The notes beneath the pieces are model-generated. The model was not told where the DNA came from. It saw nothing but the letters and a program-made list of their open reading frames with translations, and made no database searches. Source: Burkholderiales bacterium (lineage in GTDB: Bacteria; Pseudomonadota; Gammaproteobacteria; Burkholderiales; Burkholderiaceae_C). From it: a stretch of DNA of 61,898 bases. The position numbers and the translations under genes were made by a program. The stretch spans positions 1 through 61,898 of the forward strand of contig JAGWTU010000031.1 of NCBI GenBank assembly GCA_028868825.1, in the 5' to 3' direction. Positions 1-8,126 of this stretch are shown here, piece by piece. Every line of letters starts with the position of its first letter. The stretch's first letter is position 1.

Positions 1-113
1 CGCCCGCGCTGGCCGCGCGGCGGGTCGAGCCGGCCGGCGATGCCACGGCCGGCGCGCTGCGGTTGTTGCGCGGCGATCTTGCGGCACTCGCCGCGGCGGA
101 CGGAAAGCGATGA
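1..113 (+). CDS. C-terminal end of a probable N-acetylglucosamine kinase (BadF/BadG family), partial
   Basis: Only the last 36 codons are visible; the gene starts upstream of the window. The tail contains an Ala/Arg/Val-Pro-Gly-Asp segment followed by an Ala/Leu-rich helix. This resembles the end of BadF/BadG-type GlcNAc kinases, whose last helix follows a PxGDALxGA-like motif. The stop codon overlaps the nagA start (ATGA), so the two are translationally coupled. A GlcNAc kinase directly before a GlcNAc-6-P deacetylase makes pathway sense. The assignment rests on this short tail plus context and is tentative. Confidence 0.45.
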   Translation, partial: PALAARRVEPAGDATAGALRLLRGDLAALAAADGKR

Positions 114-1240
114 ATTCGATCGCCGGCTGCATCCTCACGCCGCGCGGCTTCCTGCGCGGCACGCTGGCCATCGACGAAGCCGGCCGCATCGCCGGCATCG
201 ACGGCACGCCGGTGGCCGACGACGAGGCGCGCGGCGGCGAAGCGCCGCTGCTGCTGCCCGGTTTCGTCGACCTCCATGTCCACGGCGGCGGCGGCGCCGA
301 CACGATGGAGGGCGGCGACGCCGTGACGACGCTGGCGCGCCTGCACGCCCGCCACGGCACGACGGCGCTGCTGGCGACGACGATGACGGCGCCGCTGGAC
401 GAGATCCGCGCCGCGCTGCGCGCGCTGGCGCCGGCCGTCGCGCGGCGCGAGGCGGGCTGCGCGCGCGTGCTCGGCGTCCATCTCGAGGGCCCGTACATCA
501 GCCCCGAGCGGCTCGGCGCGCAGCCCGACTGCGCGCGCACGCCATCGCTGGACGAGATCCTGGCGCTGGCCGGCATCGCGACCATCCGCCTCGTCACGCT
601 GGCGCCCGAGGTCGGCGAGGCGCTGGCGCTGATCCCGGCGCTGGTGGCGCGCGGCATCCGCGTGCAGATCGGCCACAGCGCCGCGACCTACGAGCAGGCG
701 CTGGCCGCGATCGGCCAGGGCGCCGGCAGCTTCACCCATCTGTTCAACGCGATGAGCGCGCTGCACCACCGCGCGCCCGGCGCCGTCGGCGCGGCGCTGG
801 CCCATGCCGAGCGCGCCGAGCTGATCCCCGACCTGCTGCATGTCCACCCGGGCGCGATCCGCGTCGCGCTGCGCGCGATACCCGGCCTGTACTGCGTCAG
901 CGACGCCACCGCCGCCGCCGGCATGCCCGACGGCGACTACCGGCTCGGCCGCCAGACGGTGCACAAATGCCTGGGCGGCGTGCGCCTGGCCGACGGCACG
1001 CTGGCCGGCAGCACGCTGACGATGGACCGGGCGTTGCGCAACCTCGTCGCCATCGGCCTGCCGCTGGCCGAGGCCTCGGCGCGCGTCAGCCGCCACGCCG
1101 CCGACCACCTCGGCCTCGCCGACCGCGGCCGCATCGCCGTCGGCGCCTGGGCCGACCTCGTGCTGCTCGATGCGACGACGCTGCGGCTTCGAGGCGTGGT
1201 CGTCGAAGGCGAGGCGATAGCACCCGGCGCCGACGCCTGA
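110..1240 (+). CDS. nagA: N-acetylglucosamine-6-phosphate deacetylase
   Basis: Cytoplasmic amidohydrolase that removes acetate from GlcNAc-6-phosphate during amino-sugar catabolism or cell-wall recycling. The 376-aa protein has the usual family length. Visible motifs are the HxH metal site (PGFVDLHVHGG, H56/H58), HLEGPYI with metal-binding E126, IGHSAATY (H189), FTHLFNAMS (H210), and the catalytic Asp in VSDATAA (D265). Family members more often read SDAM or TDAM there, so SDAT is a mild variant. The start overlaps the stop of the upstream kinase-like gene. A hairpin terminator follows the stop codon. Confidence 0.93.
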   Translation: MNSIAGCILTPRGFLRGTLAIDEAGRIAGIDGTPVADDEARGGEAPLLLPGFVDLHVHGGGGADTMEGGDAVTTLARLHARHGTTALLATTMTAPLDEIRAALRALAPAVARREAGCARVLGVHLEGPYISPERLGAQPDCARTPSLDEILALAGIATIRLVTLAPEVGEALALIPALVARGIRVQIGHSAATYEQALAAIGQGAGSFTHLFNAMSALHHRAPGAVGAALAHAERAELIPDLLHVHPGAIRVALRAIPGLYCVSDATAAAGMPDGDYRLGRQTVHKCLGGVRLADGTLAGSTLTMDRALRNLVAIGLPLAEASARVSRHAADHLGLADRGRIAVGAWADLVLLDATTLRLRGVVVEGEAIAPGADA

Positions 1241-1257
1241 CGCGGCCGCCGGGCTCA

Positions 1258-1322
1258 GCCCGGACCGCGGAGGGTCCGGGCCTTCGACCGGCACTCGCGA
1301 GTCCGCAGGGACTCGCTCGGTC
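1258..1322. terminator. two consecutive hairpins between convergent genes (bidirectional terminator)
   Basis: The first hairpin is a perfect 9-bp stem, GCCCGGACC (1258-1266) with GGTCCGGGC (1273-1281), around a 6-nt loop. The second has a perfect 8-bp stem, GCGAGTCC (1297-1304) with GGACTCGC (1309-1316), extended by GACCG (1286-1290) pairing CGGTC (1318-1322). They lie between convergent nagA and the TonB-dependent receptor gene, so they can serve both strands. No clear U-tract is present, as is usual at this GC content. Confidence 0.6.
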
Positions 1323-1327
1323 CGGTC

Positions 1328-3634
1328 TCAGCCATCGCCGAACTGGTAGCCGACGCCGAACCAGATGCCGCGCGGCGCGCCGACGGTGCGGTACTGCTCG
1401 TTGCGCCAGCTCGCGCCGCTGGCGTCGAAGGTCCGGCCCGGGCCGGTGAAGACGTTCTGGCCCAGCGTGCCGAAGGTGTAGTAGCGGCGGTCGAGCAGGT
1501 TCGCGACGCGCGCCGACAACTCCCAATGCGGCGCCGGCGACCAGCGCGCGTCGAGGCCCAGCGTCGCGTAGCCGGGCACCGGGCCGTTGATGTCGCCGTT
1601 GTTCTCGTCGCCGCGCGCGTATTGCCGGCCGGCCGCCAGCAGGCTCAGGCCGACCGTCGCATCGGCGGCGACGCTGAACTCGCCGCGCAGCTTCAGCAGC
1701 TGGCGCGCGATGCCGGGAATGCGGTCGCCGGGCCGCACGACGACATCGCTGCAGTTCGGGCAGGACAGCGGCTGCGCGCTCGAATTGCTCGGCGAGTTCT
1801 CGGTCATGCCGGTGCGGTAACGCGCGTCGATGAGGCTGTAATGCGCGCTCAGATGCGCCGCGCCGGTGCGCAGGTCGAAACCGAGTTCGAGCCCCTGGCG
1901 CTGGGTGCGGCCGACGTTCTGGAAGTAGCCGGCGCTGCTCGCGCCGCCGCCGCTGCTGATGAACTGGATGTCGTCGCTGAGGTCGGTGCGGAACAGCGCC
2001 GCCGTCCATTCGAAGCCGCCGCGCGCGCCGCCGCGGGCGCCGATCTCGAAGGTGCGCGAGATCACCGCCGCCAGCGCCGGGTCGGAGGCGAAGGCGTTCG
2101 GCAGCGAGCAGGGCGCGTTCGGGTCGGCACAGGTCAGCTCGACCGGCGTGGGCACGCGCATGCCCTCGTTGTACGAGGCGTGCAAGGTCAGCTCGGGGTG
2201 CGGGTTGAAGGTCAGGCCGATGGCCGGGTTCAGGCGCGCATAGGCATGGTCGCCGTCGAGCGCGGTGCCGAGCTGGTCGCGCAACTGCACGCGGGCGCGG
2301 TTGTAGCGTGCCGAGACGGTGAGGAAGGTGCGCGCGGTGAGGCCCAGCGTGTCGGTGGCGTAGACGCTGGCCGAGCCGGCGCTGGCATTCAGCGAGGTCG
2401 CGAGCACCGGCGGCGCGTGCGAGGTCGTGTCGCGCGACGCGCCGGCCTCCTGGTCGGTCTGCGTGAACGCCGTGCGGCCGAGGTCGGCGCTGGCGCCCAG
2501 CGTCCAGCGGTTGTCGCGCGCGCCCAGCGGCGCGGCCGAACTCAGCTGCAGCGAGGCGCCGGGGCGGTACTCGTCGATGACGTTGACGGCGTTGCCGGTG
2601 GGCTCGTTGCCGGGCCCGATCGGCTGCGTCGGGTCGTAGTTGTTGTTGACGTTGCTGTTGTAGGCGTAGGTGCGCAGCTCGCGGTAGTAGAGGTCGCCCT
2701 CGAGCGTCAGGTCCGAGCCCAGGCGCCGCGTCCAGGCGCCGTTGACGAAGGCCAGCCGGTTGGTCTGGAAGTCGGGCCAGGAATACGACTGCCGCGGCGT
2801 GTCCAGCCACGACAGCGGCAGCGTCTGGTTGCCCTGCAGGCGGTTGTCGGCCAGCGTCACGCTGAGCTCGAACCTGCCGAATTCGCCGCCGCGCACGCCG
2901 GCCTTCGCGAACAGCTGGCGGACCCGGCTCGGGTTGAATTCGCCCCAGCCCGCTTCGTGCGCGACATTGCCGGCGACGTAGAGGTCGAAGCGCTCGCCAT
3001 GGTGGCCGGTCTCGAACTCGACCGAGCGGCGGCCGAACGAGCCGGCCCAGCCCTCGATGCGCGTGCCGGGGTTCGAGGCGCCGCTCTTCGTCGTGACGTT
3101 GATCGCCCCGCCCAGCGTGTTGAGGCCGAAGAGCGGGTTCGAGCCCGGGATCACCGTCACCGAGGCGATCGCCACGGCCGGGATGAGGTCCCAGTTGACG
3201 GTGTCGCCGAAGGCCTCGTTGACGCGCACGCCGTCGACGAACACCGACAGCCCCTGCGGCGTGCCCAGCGCCGGCGAGGCGGCGAAGCCGCGGAACAGCA
3301 CGTCCATCTGGTACGGATTGCCGGCCGTGTCGTTGACGCTGATGCTGCCCGCCGATTCGTTCAGCGCCTCCGACAGGTTGAGCGCGCGCCGCGTCGCCGT
3401 CACCGCCTGGCGCATCGTCTGGACATTGCCCGCCACCTCGTCGAGCGGCGTCCCCTGGCCCGGCAGCACGGTGGTGCCGATGATCTCGACCTGCTGCACC
3501 GGCGCCTCGTCGGCGGCGGCCGGCAGCGTCCACAGCAGGCCGAGCAGCGTGCCGAACAGCGTGCCGCAAAGGGTCGGGCGCCGGATCGCGTGCCGGCGCA
3601 TGGTCGGGGGACGGGGCAGGGGGCTCGGGGTCAT
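1328..3634 (-). CDS. TonB-dependent outer-membrane receptor
   Basis: About 768 aa, the usual length for TonB-dependent receptors. An N-terminal signal peptide (basic RRHAIRRP, a hydrophobic stretch, then PAAADEA) is followed by a plug domain including LNLSEALNE, VFVDGVRVNEAF and the GGAINVTTKSG motif. A 22-strand-type barrel ends in a short aromatic tail. The substrate cannot be read from sequence; siderophore, cobalamin or another metal complex are all possible. An internal ATG at 3601 would start directly at the signal peptide and is an equally plausible start. No good ribosome-binding site separates the two. It is divergent from a two-component system, which may control it. Confidence 0.88.
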   Translation of the reverse strand: MTPSPLPRPPTMRRHAIRRPTLCGTLFGTLLGLLWTLPAAADEAPVQQVEIIGTTVLPGQGTPLDEVAGNVQTMRQAVTATRRALNLSEALNESAGSISVNDTAGNPYQMDVLFRGFAASPALGTPQGLSVFVDGVRVNEAFGDTVNWDLIPAVAIASVTVIPGSNPLFGLNTLGGAINVTTKSGASNPGTRIEGWAGSFGRRSVEFETGHHGERFDLYVAGNVAHEAGWGEFNPSRVRQLFAKAGVRGGEFGRFELSVTLADNRLQGNQTLPLSWLDTPRQSYSWPDFQTNRLAFVNGAWTRRLGSDLTLEGDLYYRELRTYAYNSNVNNNYDPTQPIGPGNEPTGNAVNVIDEYRPGASLQLSSAAPLGARDNRWTLGASADLGRTAFTQTDQEAGASRDTTSHAPPVLATSLNASAGSASVYATDTLGLTARTFLTVSARYNRARVQLRDQLGTALDGDHAYARLNPAIGLTFNPHPELTLHASYNEGMRVPTPVELTCADPNAPCSLPNAFASDPALAAVISRTFEIGARGGARGGFEWTAALFRTDLSDDIQFISSGGGASSAGYFQNVGRTQRQGLELGFDLRTGAAHLSAHYSLIDARYRTGMTENSPSNSSAQPLSCPNCSDVVVRPGDRIPGIARQLLKLRGEFSVAADATVGLSLLAAGRQYARGDENNGDINGPVPGYATLGLDARWSPAPHWELSARVANLLDRRYYTFGTLGQNVFTGPGRTFDASGASWRNEQYRTVGAPRGIWFGVGYQFGDG

Positions 3635-3651
3635 CTTGTCGTCGGGTCGTG

Positions 3652-3744
3652 CCGGGGACCATCCCCGGGGCGGCGCAGTCTGCCCGGGCCGGCGGCGACG
3701 GGCCAGGGAAATCTTCCCGAGGCGGCCCCGGGAAACCCCGGGGC
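3652..3744. promoter_or_regulatory. divergent promoter region with three GGRA-N3/4-TYCC-type inverted repeats
   Basis: The 135-bp gap between the TonB receptor and the sensor kinase holds CCGGGGA-CCA-TCCCCGG (3652-3668, perfect), GGGAA-ATC-TTCCC (3706-3718, perfect) and CCCCGGG-AAAC-CCCGGGG (3727-3744). The first two centres lie 52 bp apart, about five helical turns. The arrangement suggests multiple operator sites for one dimeric regulator. The NarL-type regulator encoded two genes downstream is a natural candidate. Binding is inferred only. Confidence 0.4.
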
Positions 3745-3769
3745 GGCGCCGACCCTATGATCATCCGCC

Positions 3770-4756
3770 ATGCCCGAGACCGCCGCATCCGCGTCCCTGC
3801 CGCCGACGACCCGCGGTTGGCGCGGCTGGCGCGGCGACGCCCTCGTCGTCGTCGCGGCGACGCTGGCCGGCTACGCGCTGGCGGCGGCCTTCAACCTCAG
3901 CGAGCGGCTCGCGGAGGGGCTCGCGGGCGCCGAAGGCTGGCAGGGCGACGAACTGCCGATCGTGCTCACGCTGCTCGCGCTGGGGCTGTGCTGGTTCGCC
4001 TGGCGCCGCCGCGCCGAGGCGCTGGCCGAACTGCGGCTGCGCGTGCAGGCCGAGGCCCGCGTCGGCGAACTGCTGCGGCACAACCGCGAGCTCGCGCAGC
4101 AACTGATCGCCGTGCAGGAAAGCGAGCGCCGCGCGCTGGCGCGCGAGCTGCACGACGATCTCGGCCAGGCCTGCAGCGCGATCCGCGTCGAGACGACGAC
4201 GATCCGCCACGGTGCCGCCGCCGGCGCCATCGCGGCGGACACCGCGCGCGCGATCGGCGCCGCCGCCGAGCGCGCCGACGCCGAGGCGCAGCGCCTGTAC
4301 GAGCGCGTGCGCGATCTGCTGCGCCGGCTGCGGCCGCCCGACCTCGAGGCACTCGGGCTGCGCGGCGCGCTGCAGGAGCTGTGCGAGGCCTGGGAGCTGC
4401 GCTCGGGCGTGGCCTGCATGCTGCACCACGAGGGCGAGGTCGACGGCCTCGGCGACGAGGTCGAGATCACCGTCTACCGCGTCGCCCAGGAGGCGCTGAG
4501 CAACGTCATGCGCCATGCCGGCGCGTCGACGGTGCGGCTGCGGCTGGTGCGCGAAGGCGCCTCGCTGGTGCTGGTCGTCAGCGACGACGGCCGCGGCATC
4601 GCGCCCGGCGGTGCCGGCCAGGGCCTCGGGCTGCTCGGTGCCGGCGAGCGCGCGGCGGCGCTGGGCGGCACGCTGGCCGTCGACGGCGCCGCGAGCGGCG
4701 GCACGCGGCTGCGGCTGACGCTGCCGCTGGCGCCGCCGCCACAGGCCGCTCGATGA
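3770..4756 (+). CDS. NarL-partner sensor histidine kinase (HisKA_3), membrane-bound
   Basis: The 328-aa kinase has two N-terminal membrane segments (about residues 23-41 and 61-78) joined by a short loop, and no recognisable extracytoplasmic sensor domain. A coiled region follows, then the HisKA_3 dimerisation box with phospho-acceptor H128 (ARELHDDLGQ). The HATPase domain has the N box in VAQEALSNVMRHA and G boxes in DDGRGI and GLGLLGAGER. It pairs with the response regulator that overlaps its stop codon (ATGA). The signal may be sensed within the membrane or by partner proteins. The divergent TonB receptor is a plausible target. Confidence 0.88.
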   Translation: MPETAASASLPPTTRGWRGWRGDALVVVAATLAGYALAAAFNLSERLAEGLAGAEGWQGDELPIVLTLLALGLCWFAWRRRAEALAELRLRVQAEARVGELLRHNRELAQQLIAVQESERRALARELHDDLGQACSAIRVETTTIRHGAAAGAIAADTARAIGAAAERADAEAQRLYERVRDLLRRLRPPDLEALGLRGALQELCEAWELRSGVACMLHHEGEVDGLGDEVEITVYRVAQEALSNVMRHAGASTVRLRLVREGASLVLVVSDDGRGIAPGGAGQGLGLLGAGERAAALGGTLAVDGAASGGTRLRLTLPLAPPPQAAR

Positions 4757-5409
4757 TCCGCATCCTCCTCGCCGACGACCACCCGGTGGTGCGCAGCGGC
4801 TACCGCCATCTGCTCGAACAGGCGGGGACGATGAGCGTCGTCGCCCAGGCCGAGACCGCCGACGCGGCCTACGCGGCCTACGTCGAGACCGCGCCCGACC
4901 TCGTCGTCACCGACCTCGCGATGCCCGGCGGCGGCGGCCTCGAGCTGATCCGCCGCGTGCGGCTGCGCGACGACCGCGCCCGCATCCTCGTGTTCAGCAT
5001 GCACGACGCGGCGACGCTGGTGCGGCGCGCGCTCGACGCCGGCGCGCGCGGCTACGTCACGAAGGCGAGCCCGCCCGAGCGCCTGCTCGACGCCATTGCC
5101 GCCGTCCATGGCGGCCGCCGCTACCTCAGCCCCGACCTGCCGGCGGCCATCCTCGAGCGCGACCCGGCGCAGGAGAGCGAACGCCTGGCGACCTTGAGCG
5201 CGCGCGAATTCGAGGTCTTCCGCCTCATCGCCCAGGGTCGCAGCCTGGCCGAATGCGCGGCCGAGCTCAAGCTCAGCCCGAAGACGCTGTCCAACCACCA
5301 GACGGTGATCAAGGACAAGCTCGGCGTCTCGACCTCGGCCGCCCTCGTGCACCTGGCGATCCGCCATGGCGTGATCGACAGCGCCGGGCAGCGGCCGCCG
5401 CTCCTATGA
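4753..5409 (+). CDS. NarL/FixJ-family response regulator
   Basis: A 218-aa regulator. The receiver domain has the acidic pair ADDHPV, phospho-acceptor D54 (VVTDLAMP) and the conserved Lys in GYVTKAS. A LuxR-type helix-turn-helix follows (LSAREFEVFRLIAQG to LSPKTLSNHQ). ATG 4753 overlaps the kinase stop, so the pair is translationally coupled. Palindromes upstream of the kinase gene could be its own operators. The physiological signal is unknown. Confidence 0.92.
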   Translation: MIRILLADDHPVVRSGYRHLLEQAGTMSVVAQAETADAAYAAYVETAPDLVVTDLAMPGGGGLELIRRVRLRDDRARILVFSMHDAATLVRRALDAGARGYVTKASPPERLLDAIAAVHGGRRYLSPDLPAAILERDPAQESERLATLSAREFEVFRLIAQGRSLAECAAELKLSPKTLSNHQTVIKDKLGVSTSAALVHLAIRHGVIDSAGQRPPLL

Positions 5410-5452
5410 TGCCGGGCTAAGCAAGCAACCAAGCACCCAGCGGGGCCGAGCG

Positions 5453-6295
5453 ATGGATCTCGAACATCTGAAGCAATGGATCGGCAGGACCGAGACGCTG
5501 AGCGACGAGGTCACGGCCTTCCCGCCGGCGGCGCTGGCCGCGACGCTCGACCGCGACGACCCGCCGCCGCGCCCCGGCGACGAGCTGCCGCCGGTCTGGC
5601 ACTGGCTGTACTTCCTGCCGCTGTACCGGCAGTCGGAGGTCGGTCCCGACGGCCATGCGCGGCGCGGCGGTTTCCTGCCGCCGGTGCCGCTGCCGCGCCG
5701 CATGTGGGCCGGCAGCCGCATCGAGTTCCTGCAGCCGCTGCGCATCGGCGAGGCGATCACGCGCCACAGCCGCGTCGCCGACGTGACGATCAAGCAGGGG
5801 CGCAGCGGCGCCCTCGTCTTCACCCAGGTCGAGCACGAGATCGCCGGGCCGCAGGGCCTGGCGATCCGCGAGCGCCACGACATCGTCTACCGCGACCCGC
5901 CGCAAGCCGGCACCGCGCCGCCGGCGCCGCAGCCGGCGCGCAGCGACGAGCAGTTCGCGCGCCGCATCGTGCCCGACCCGCTGCTGCTGTTCCGCTACTC
6001 GGCGCTGACCTTCAACGGCCACCGCATCCATTACGACCAGCCCTATGTCACCGGCACCGAGGGCTACCCCGGGCTGATCGTGCACGGGCCGCTGATCGCG
6101 ACGCTGCTGCTCGATGGGCTGCGACGCCAGCAACCGCAGCGGCGAGTCGCGCGGTTCGAATTCAAGGCCGTGAGCCCGCTCTTCGACATCGAGCCCTTCG
6201 AGGTCTGCGGCCGCATCGACGGCGACGAGGCGACGCTGTGGGCGCGCGGGCCGCAGGGCCGGCTCGCGATGCAGGCGCAGGTGCGACTGGGCTGA
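5453..6295 (+). CDS. MaoC-like (double hot-dog) acyl-CoA hydratase, mesaconyl-C4/itaconyl-CoA hydratase-like
   Basis: The 280-aa protein has an N-terminal FAS1-type dehydratase-like half (PVWHWLYFLPL, PPVPLPRRMWAG) and a C-terminal MaoC-like half. The latter contains the hydratase signature region FNGHRIHYDQPY and the PGLIVHGPL motif. This layout matches mesaconyl-C4-CoA or itaconyl-CoA hydratases and the related HTD2-type enzymes. No ligase, lyase or transferase partner lies nearby, so the in vivo substrate stays open. It stands alone between the response regulator and the queuosine genes. Confidence 0.75.
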   Translation: MDLEHLKQWIGRTETLSDEVTAFPPAALAATLDRDDPPPRPGDELPPVWHWLYFLPLYRQSEVGPDGHARRGGFLPPVPLPRRMWAGSRIEFLQPLRIGEAITRHSRVADVTIKQGRSGALVFTQVEHEIAGPQGLAIRERHDIVYRDPPQAGTAPPAPQPARSDEQFARRIVPDPLLLFRYSALTFNGHRIHYDQPYVTGTEGYPGLIVHGPLIATLLLDGLRRQQPQRRVARFEFKAVSPLFDIEPFEVCGRIDGDEATLWARGPQGRLAMQAQVRLG

Positions 6296-6373
6296 GCCGG
6301 GCGCGGCGCCGGCCGCGGCAATTTGGGACAATGGCGCCCTCGCGGCGGATGTCGCCGCGCAGGACCGACGACT

Positions 6374-7450
6374 TTGCATTCCGACTCGACCTACCAAGTG
6401 GCGAGTGCCGGCTTCGAGGCGGCGCGCCGGCTGGACCGAGTCCCCGCAGGCCACCCCGCAGGCCGCCTCCACGGCCACAGTTTCCGCGCCACCGTCTGCG
6501 CTGCGCTGCCGCGCGGCTTCGGCGGCTTCGCCGGCGCCGAAGCCGGCGCGCTGCGCGAGCGCCTCGAGCGCTGCGTCGCCGCGCTCGACCATCGCGGCCT
6601 CAACGAGATCGTCGACGACCCCGGCGACGAGGCGCTGGCGCGCTGGATCGTCGCGCGCCTCGATCTGCCCGGCGCCGCGCGCATCGCGCTGCGCAGCGCG
6701 CCGCTGCAGGGCGTCGAGATCGACGCCGACGGCGCCGCGCAGGCCTGGCGCCGCTACCGCTTCGAGTCGGCGCACCGGCTGCCGCTTGTGCCGCCGGGGC
6801 ACAAATGCGGCCGCATGCACGGCCATGGCTTCGAGGTGCTGATCCGCGCCGCCGCCGCCGACGCCGACCGCATCGACGCGCAGTGGGCGCCGCTGCAGGC
6901 CGAGCTCGACCACCGCTGCCTCAACGAGATCGCCGGGCTCGAGAACCCGACGAGCGAGAACCTCGCGGCCTGGATCCGCGCGCGGCTGCATGGCGGCCTG
7001 CCCGGCCTGTCCTGGGTCACGGTGTTCGAGACCGGCTCCTGCGGCGCGCATTACGACGGGGACCTGCACCGCATCTGGAAGGACTGTCGCTTCGACAGCG
7101 CCGTCGCGCTGCGCGGCGCGCCGGCGCACGACGCGCGCGCGCGGCTGCACGGCCACACCTACACGCTGCGACTGCACCTGGCCGCGCCGCTCGACGCGCT
7201 GCTGGGCTGGACGATCGATTTCGGCGACGTCAAGCGCATCTTCGACCCCGTCTTCGACGCGCTCGACCACCGCCCGCTGGCCGAACTCGCCGGCCTGGCC
7301 GACGGCGATGCCGCGAGCATCGCCGCCTGGGTGATGGCGAGGGCGCAAGCGCAGCTGCCGGCGCTCGTGCGCGTCGACGTCGAGGAGACGCCGGGCTGCG
7401 GCGCCGTCGTCGTGCGCGGTGCCGCGCCCGGTCCGCTCGGGGTCTGGTGA
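6374..7450 (+). CDS. queD: 6-carboxytetrahydropterin synthase, triple PTPS-domain fusion
   Basis: QueD makes 6-carboxy-5,6,7,8-tetrahydropterin for queuosine and preQ0 synthesis. A normal QueD is about 120-140 aa. This 358-aa chain carries three PTPS-like repeats with HGH zinc motifs at residues 33-35, 149-151 and 259-261. Only the middle repeat is complete, with zinc His134 in FESAH, catalytic C145 in GHKCGRMHGH, and ENPTSE plus FETGSC. In repeats 1 and 3 the catalytic Cys is Ala and the first zinc His is Arg or Val. TTG 6374 is the preferred start, with AGGA about 10 bases upstream. The stop overlaps the queE start (TGATG). Confidence 0.85.
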   Translation: MHSDSTYQVASAGFEAARRLDRVPAGHPAGRLHGHSFRATVCAALPRGFGGFAGAEAGALRERLERCVAALDHRGLNEIVDDPGDEALARWIVARLDLPGAARIALRSAPLQGVEIDADGAAQAWRRYRFESAHRLPLVPPGHKCGRMHGHGFEVLIRAAAADADRIDAQWAPLQAELDHRCLNEIAGLENPTSENLAAWIRARLHGGLPGLSWVTVFETGSCGAHYDGDLHRIWKDCRFDSAVALRGAPAHDARARLHGHTYTLRLHLAAPLDALLGWTIDFGDVKRIFDPVFDALDHRPLAELAGLADGDAASIAAWVMARAQAQLPALVRVDVEETPGCGAVVVRGAAPGPLGVW

Positions 7451-8097
7451 TGGCGGCCGGCTACGCCGTCAAGGAGATCTTCCACACGCTGCAGGGCGAG
7501 GGGCTGCGCGCCGGGCGCGCGGCGGTGTTCTGCCGCTTCGCCGGCTGCAATCTGTGGAGCGGCCGCGAGGCCGACCGCGCCGACGCCGTCTGCCGCTTCT
7601 GCGACACCGAATTCGTCGGCACCGACGGCACGCTGGGCGGCAAGTACGACAGTGCCGGTGCGCTCGCCGCGGTCGTCGCCGCGCAATGGCCGGCCGGCGA
7701 GGGCAACCGCTACGTCGTGCTGACCGGCGGCGAGCCGCTGCTGCAGGTCGACGCCGCGCTCATCGACGCGCTGCATGCCGAACGCTTCGAGATCGCCATC
7801 GAGACCAACGGCACGCTGGCCGCGCCGCCGGGCATCGACTGGATCTGCGTCAGCCCGAAGGCCGGCGCCGCCTTCGTGCAGCGCCGCGGCGACGAGCTCA
7901 AGCTCGTCTATCCGCAGCCGGCGCTGCTGCCGGCGGCGGTCGAGGCGATGCCCGGACTCGAATTCGGCCATTGGCTGCTGCAGGCCATGGACGGCCCCGA
8001 TCGCGACGCCCACCAGCGCGCCGCGATCGAGCATTGCCGCGCGCATCCGCGCTGGCGCCTGTCGGTGCAGACGCACAAGGTGATCGGGATCCGATAA
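7450..8097 (+). CDS. queE: 7-carboxy-7-deazaguanine synthase (radical SAM)
   Basis: A 215-aa radical SAM enzyme converting 6-carboxytetrahydropterin to 7-carboxy-7-deazaguanine. It shows the QueE cluster pattern, with Cys in FAGCNLW followed after 14 residues by CRFCDTEF, rather than the standard CX3CX2C. The SAM site VLTGGEPLLQ, the IETNGT motif and VSPKAG are also present. It directly follows and overlaps queD, so the two consecutive steps are co-translated. queC and queF are not in the window. Confidence 0.95.
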   Translation: MAAGYAVKEIFHTLQGEGLRAGRAAVFCRFAGCNLWSGREADRADAVCRFCDTEFVGTDGTLGGKYDSAGALAAVVAAQWPAGEGNRYVVLTGGEPLLQVDAALIDALHAERFEIAIETNGTLAAPPGIDWICVSPKAGAAFVQRRGDELKLVYPQPALLPAAVEAMPGLEFGHWLLQAMDGPDRDAHQRAAIEHCRAHPRWRLSVQTHKVIGIR

Positions 8098-8126
8098 GCG
8101 AGCCGCGGCGCCGGCGCGGGTTCGCT
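8097..8126. terminator. hairpin between convergent queE and GGDEF gene
   Basis: AGCGAGCC (8097-8104) pairs with GGGTTCGCT (8118-8126), giving an 8-bp stem with one G-T wobble. It lies exactly in the 28-bp gap between the two convergent stop codons. The loop is GC-rich and there is no U-tract, so the call rests on position and symmetry. Confidence 0.35.

Noticed and set aside
1526..3760. 744-codon plus-strand frame opposite the TonB receptor
   Set aside because: Low-complexity Arg/Ala/Gly translation with no domain. The receptor on the other strand has full plug and barrel motifs.
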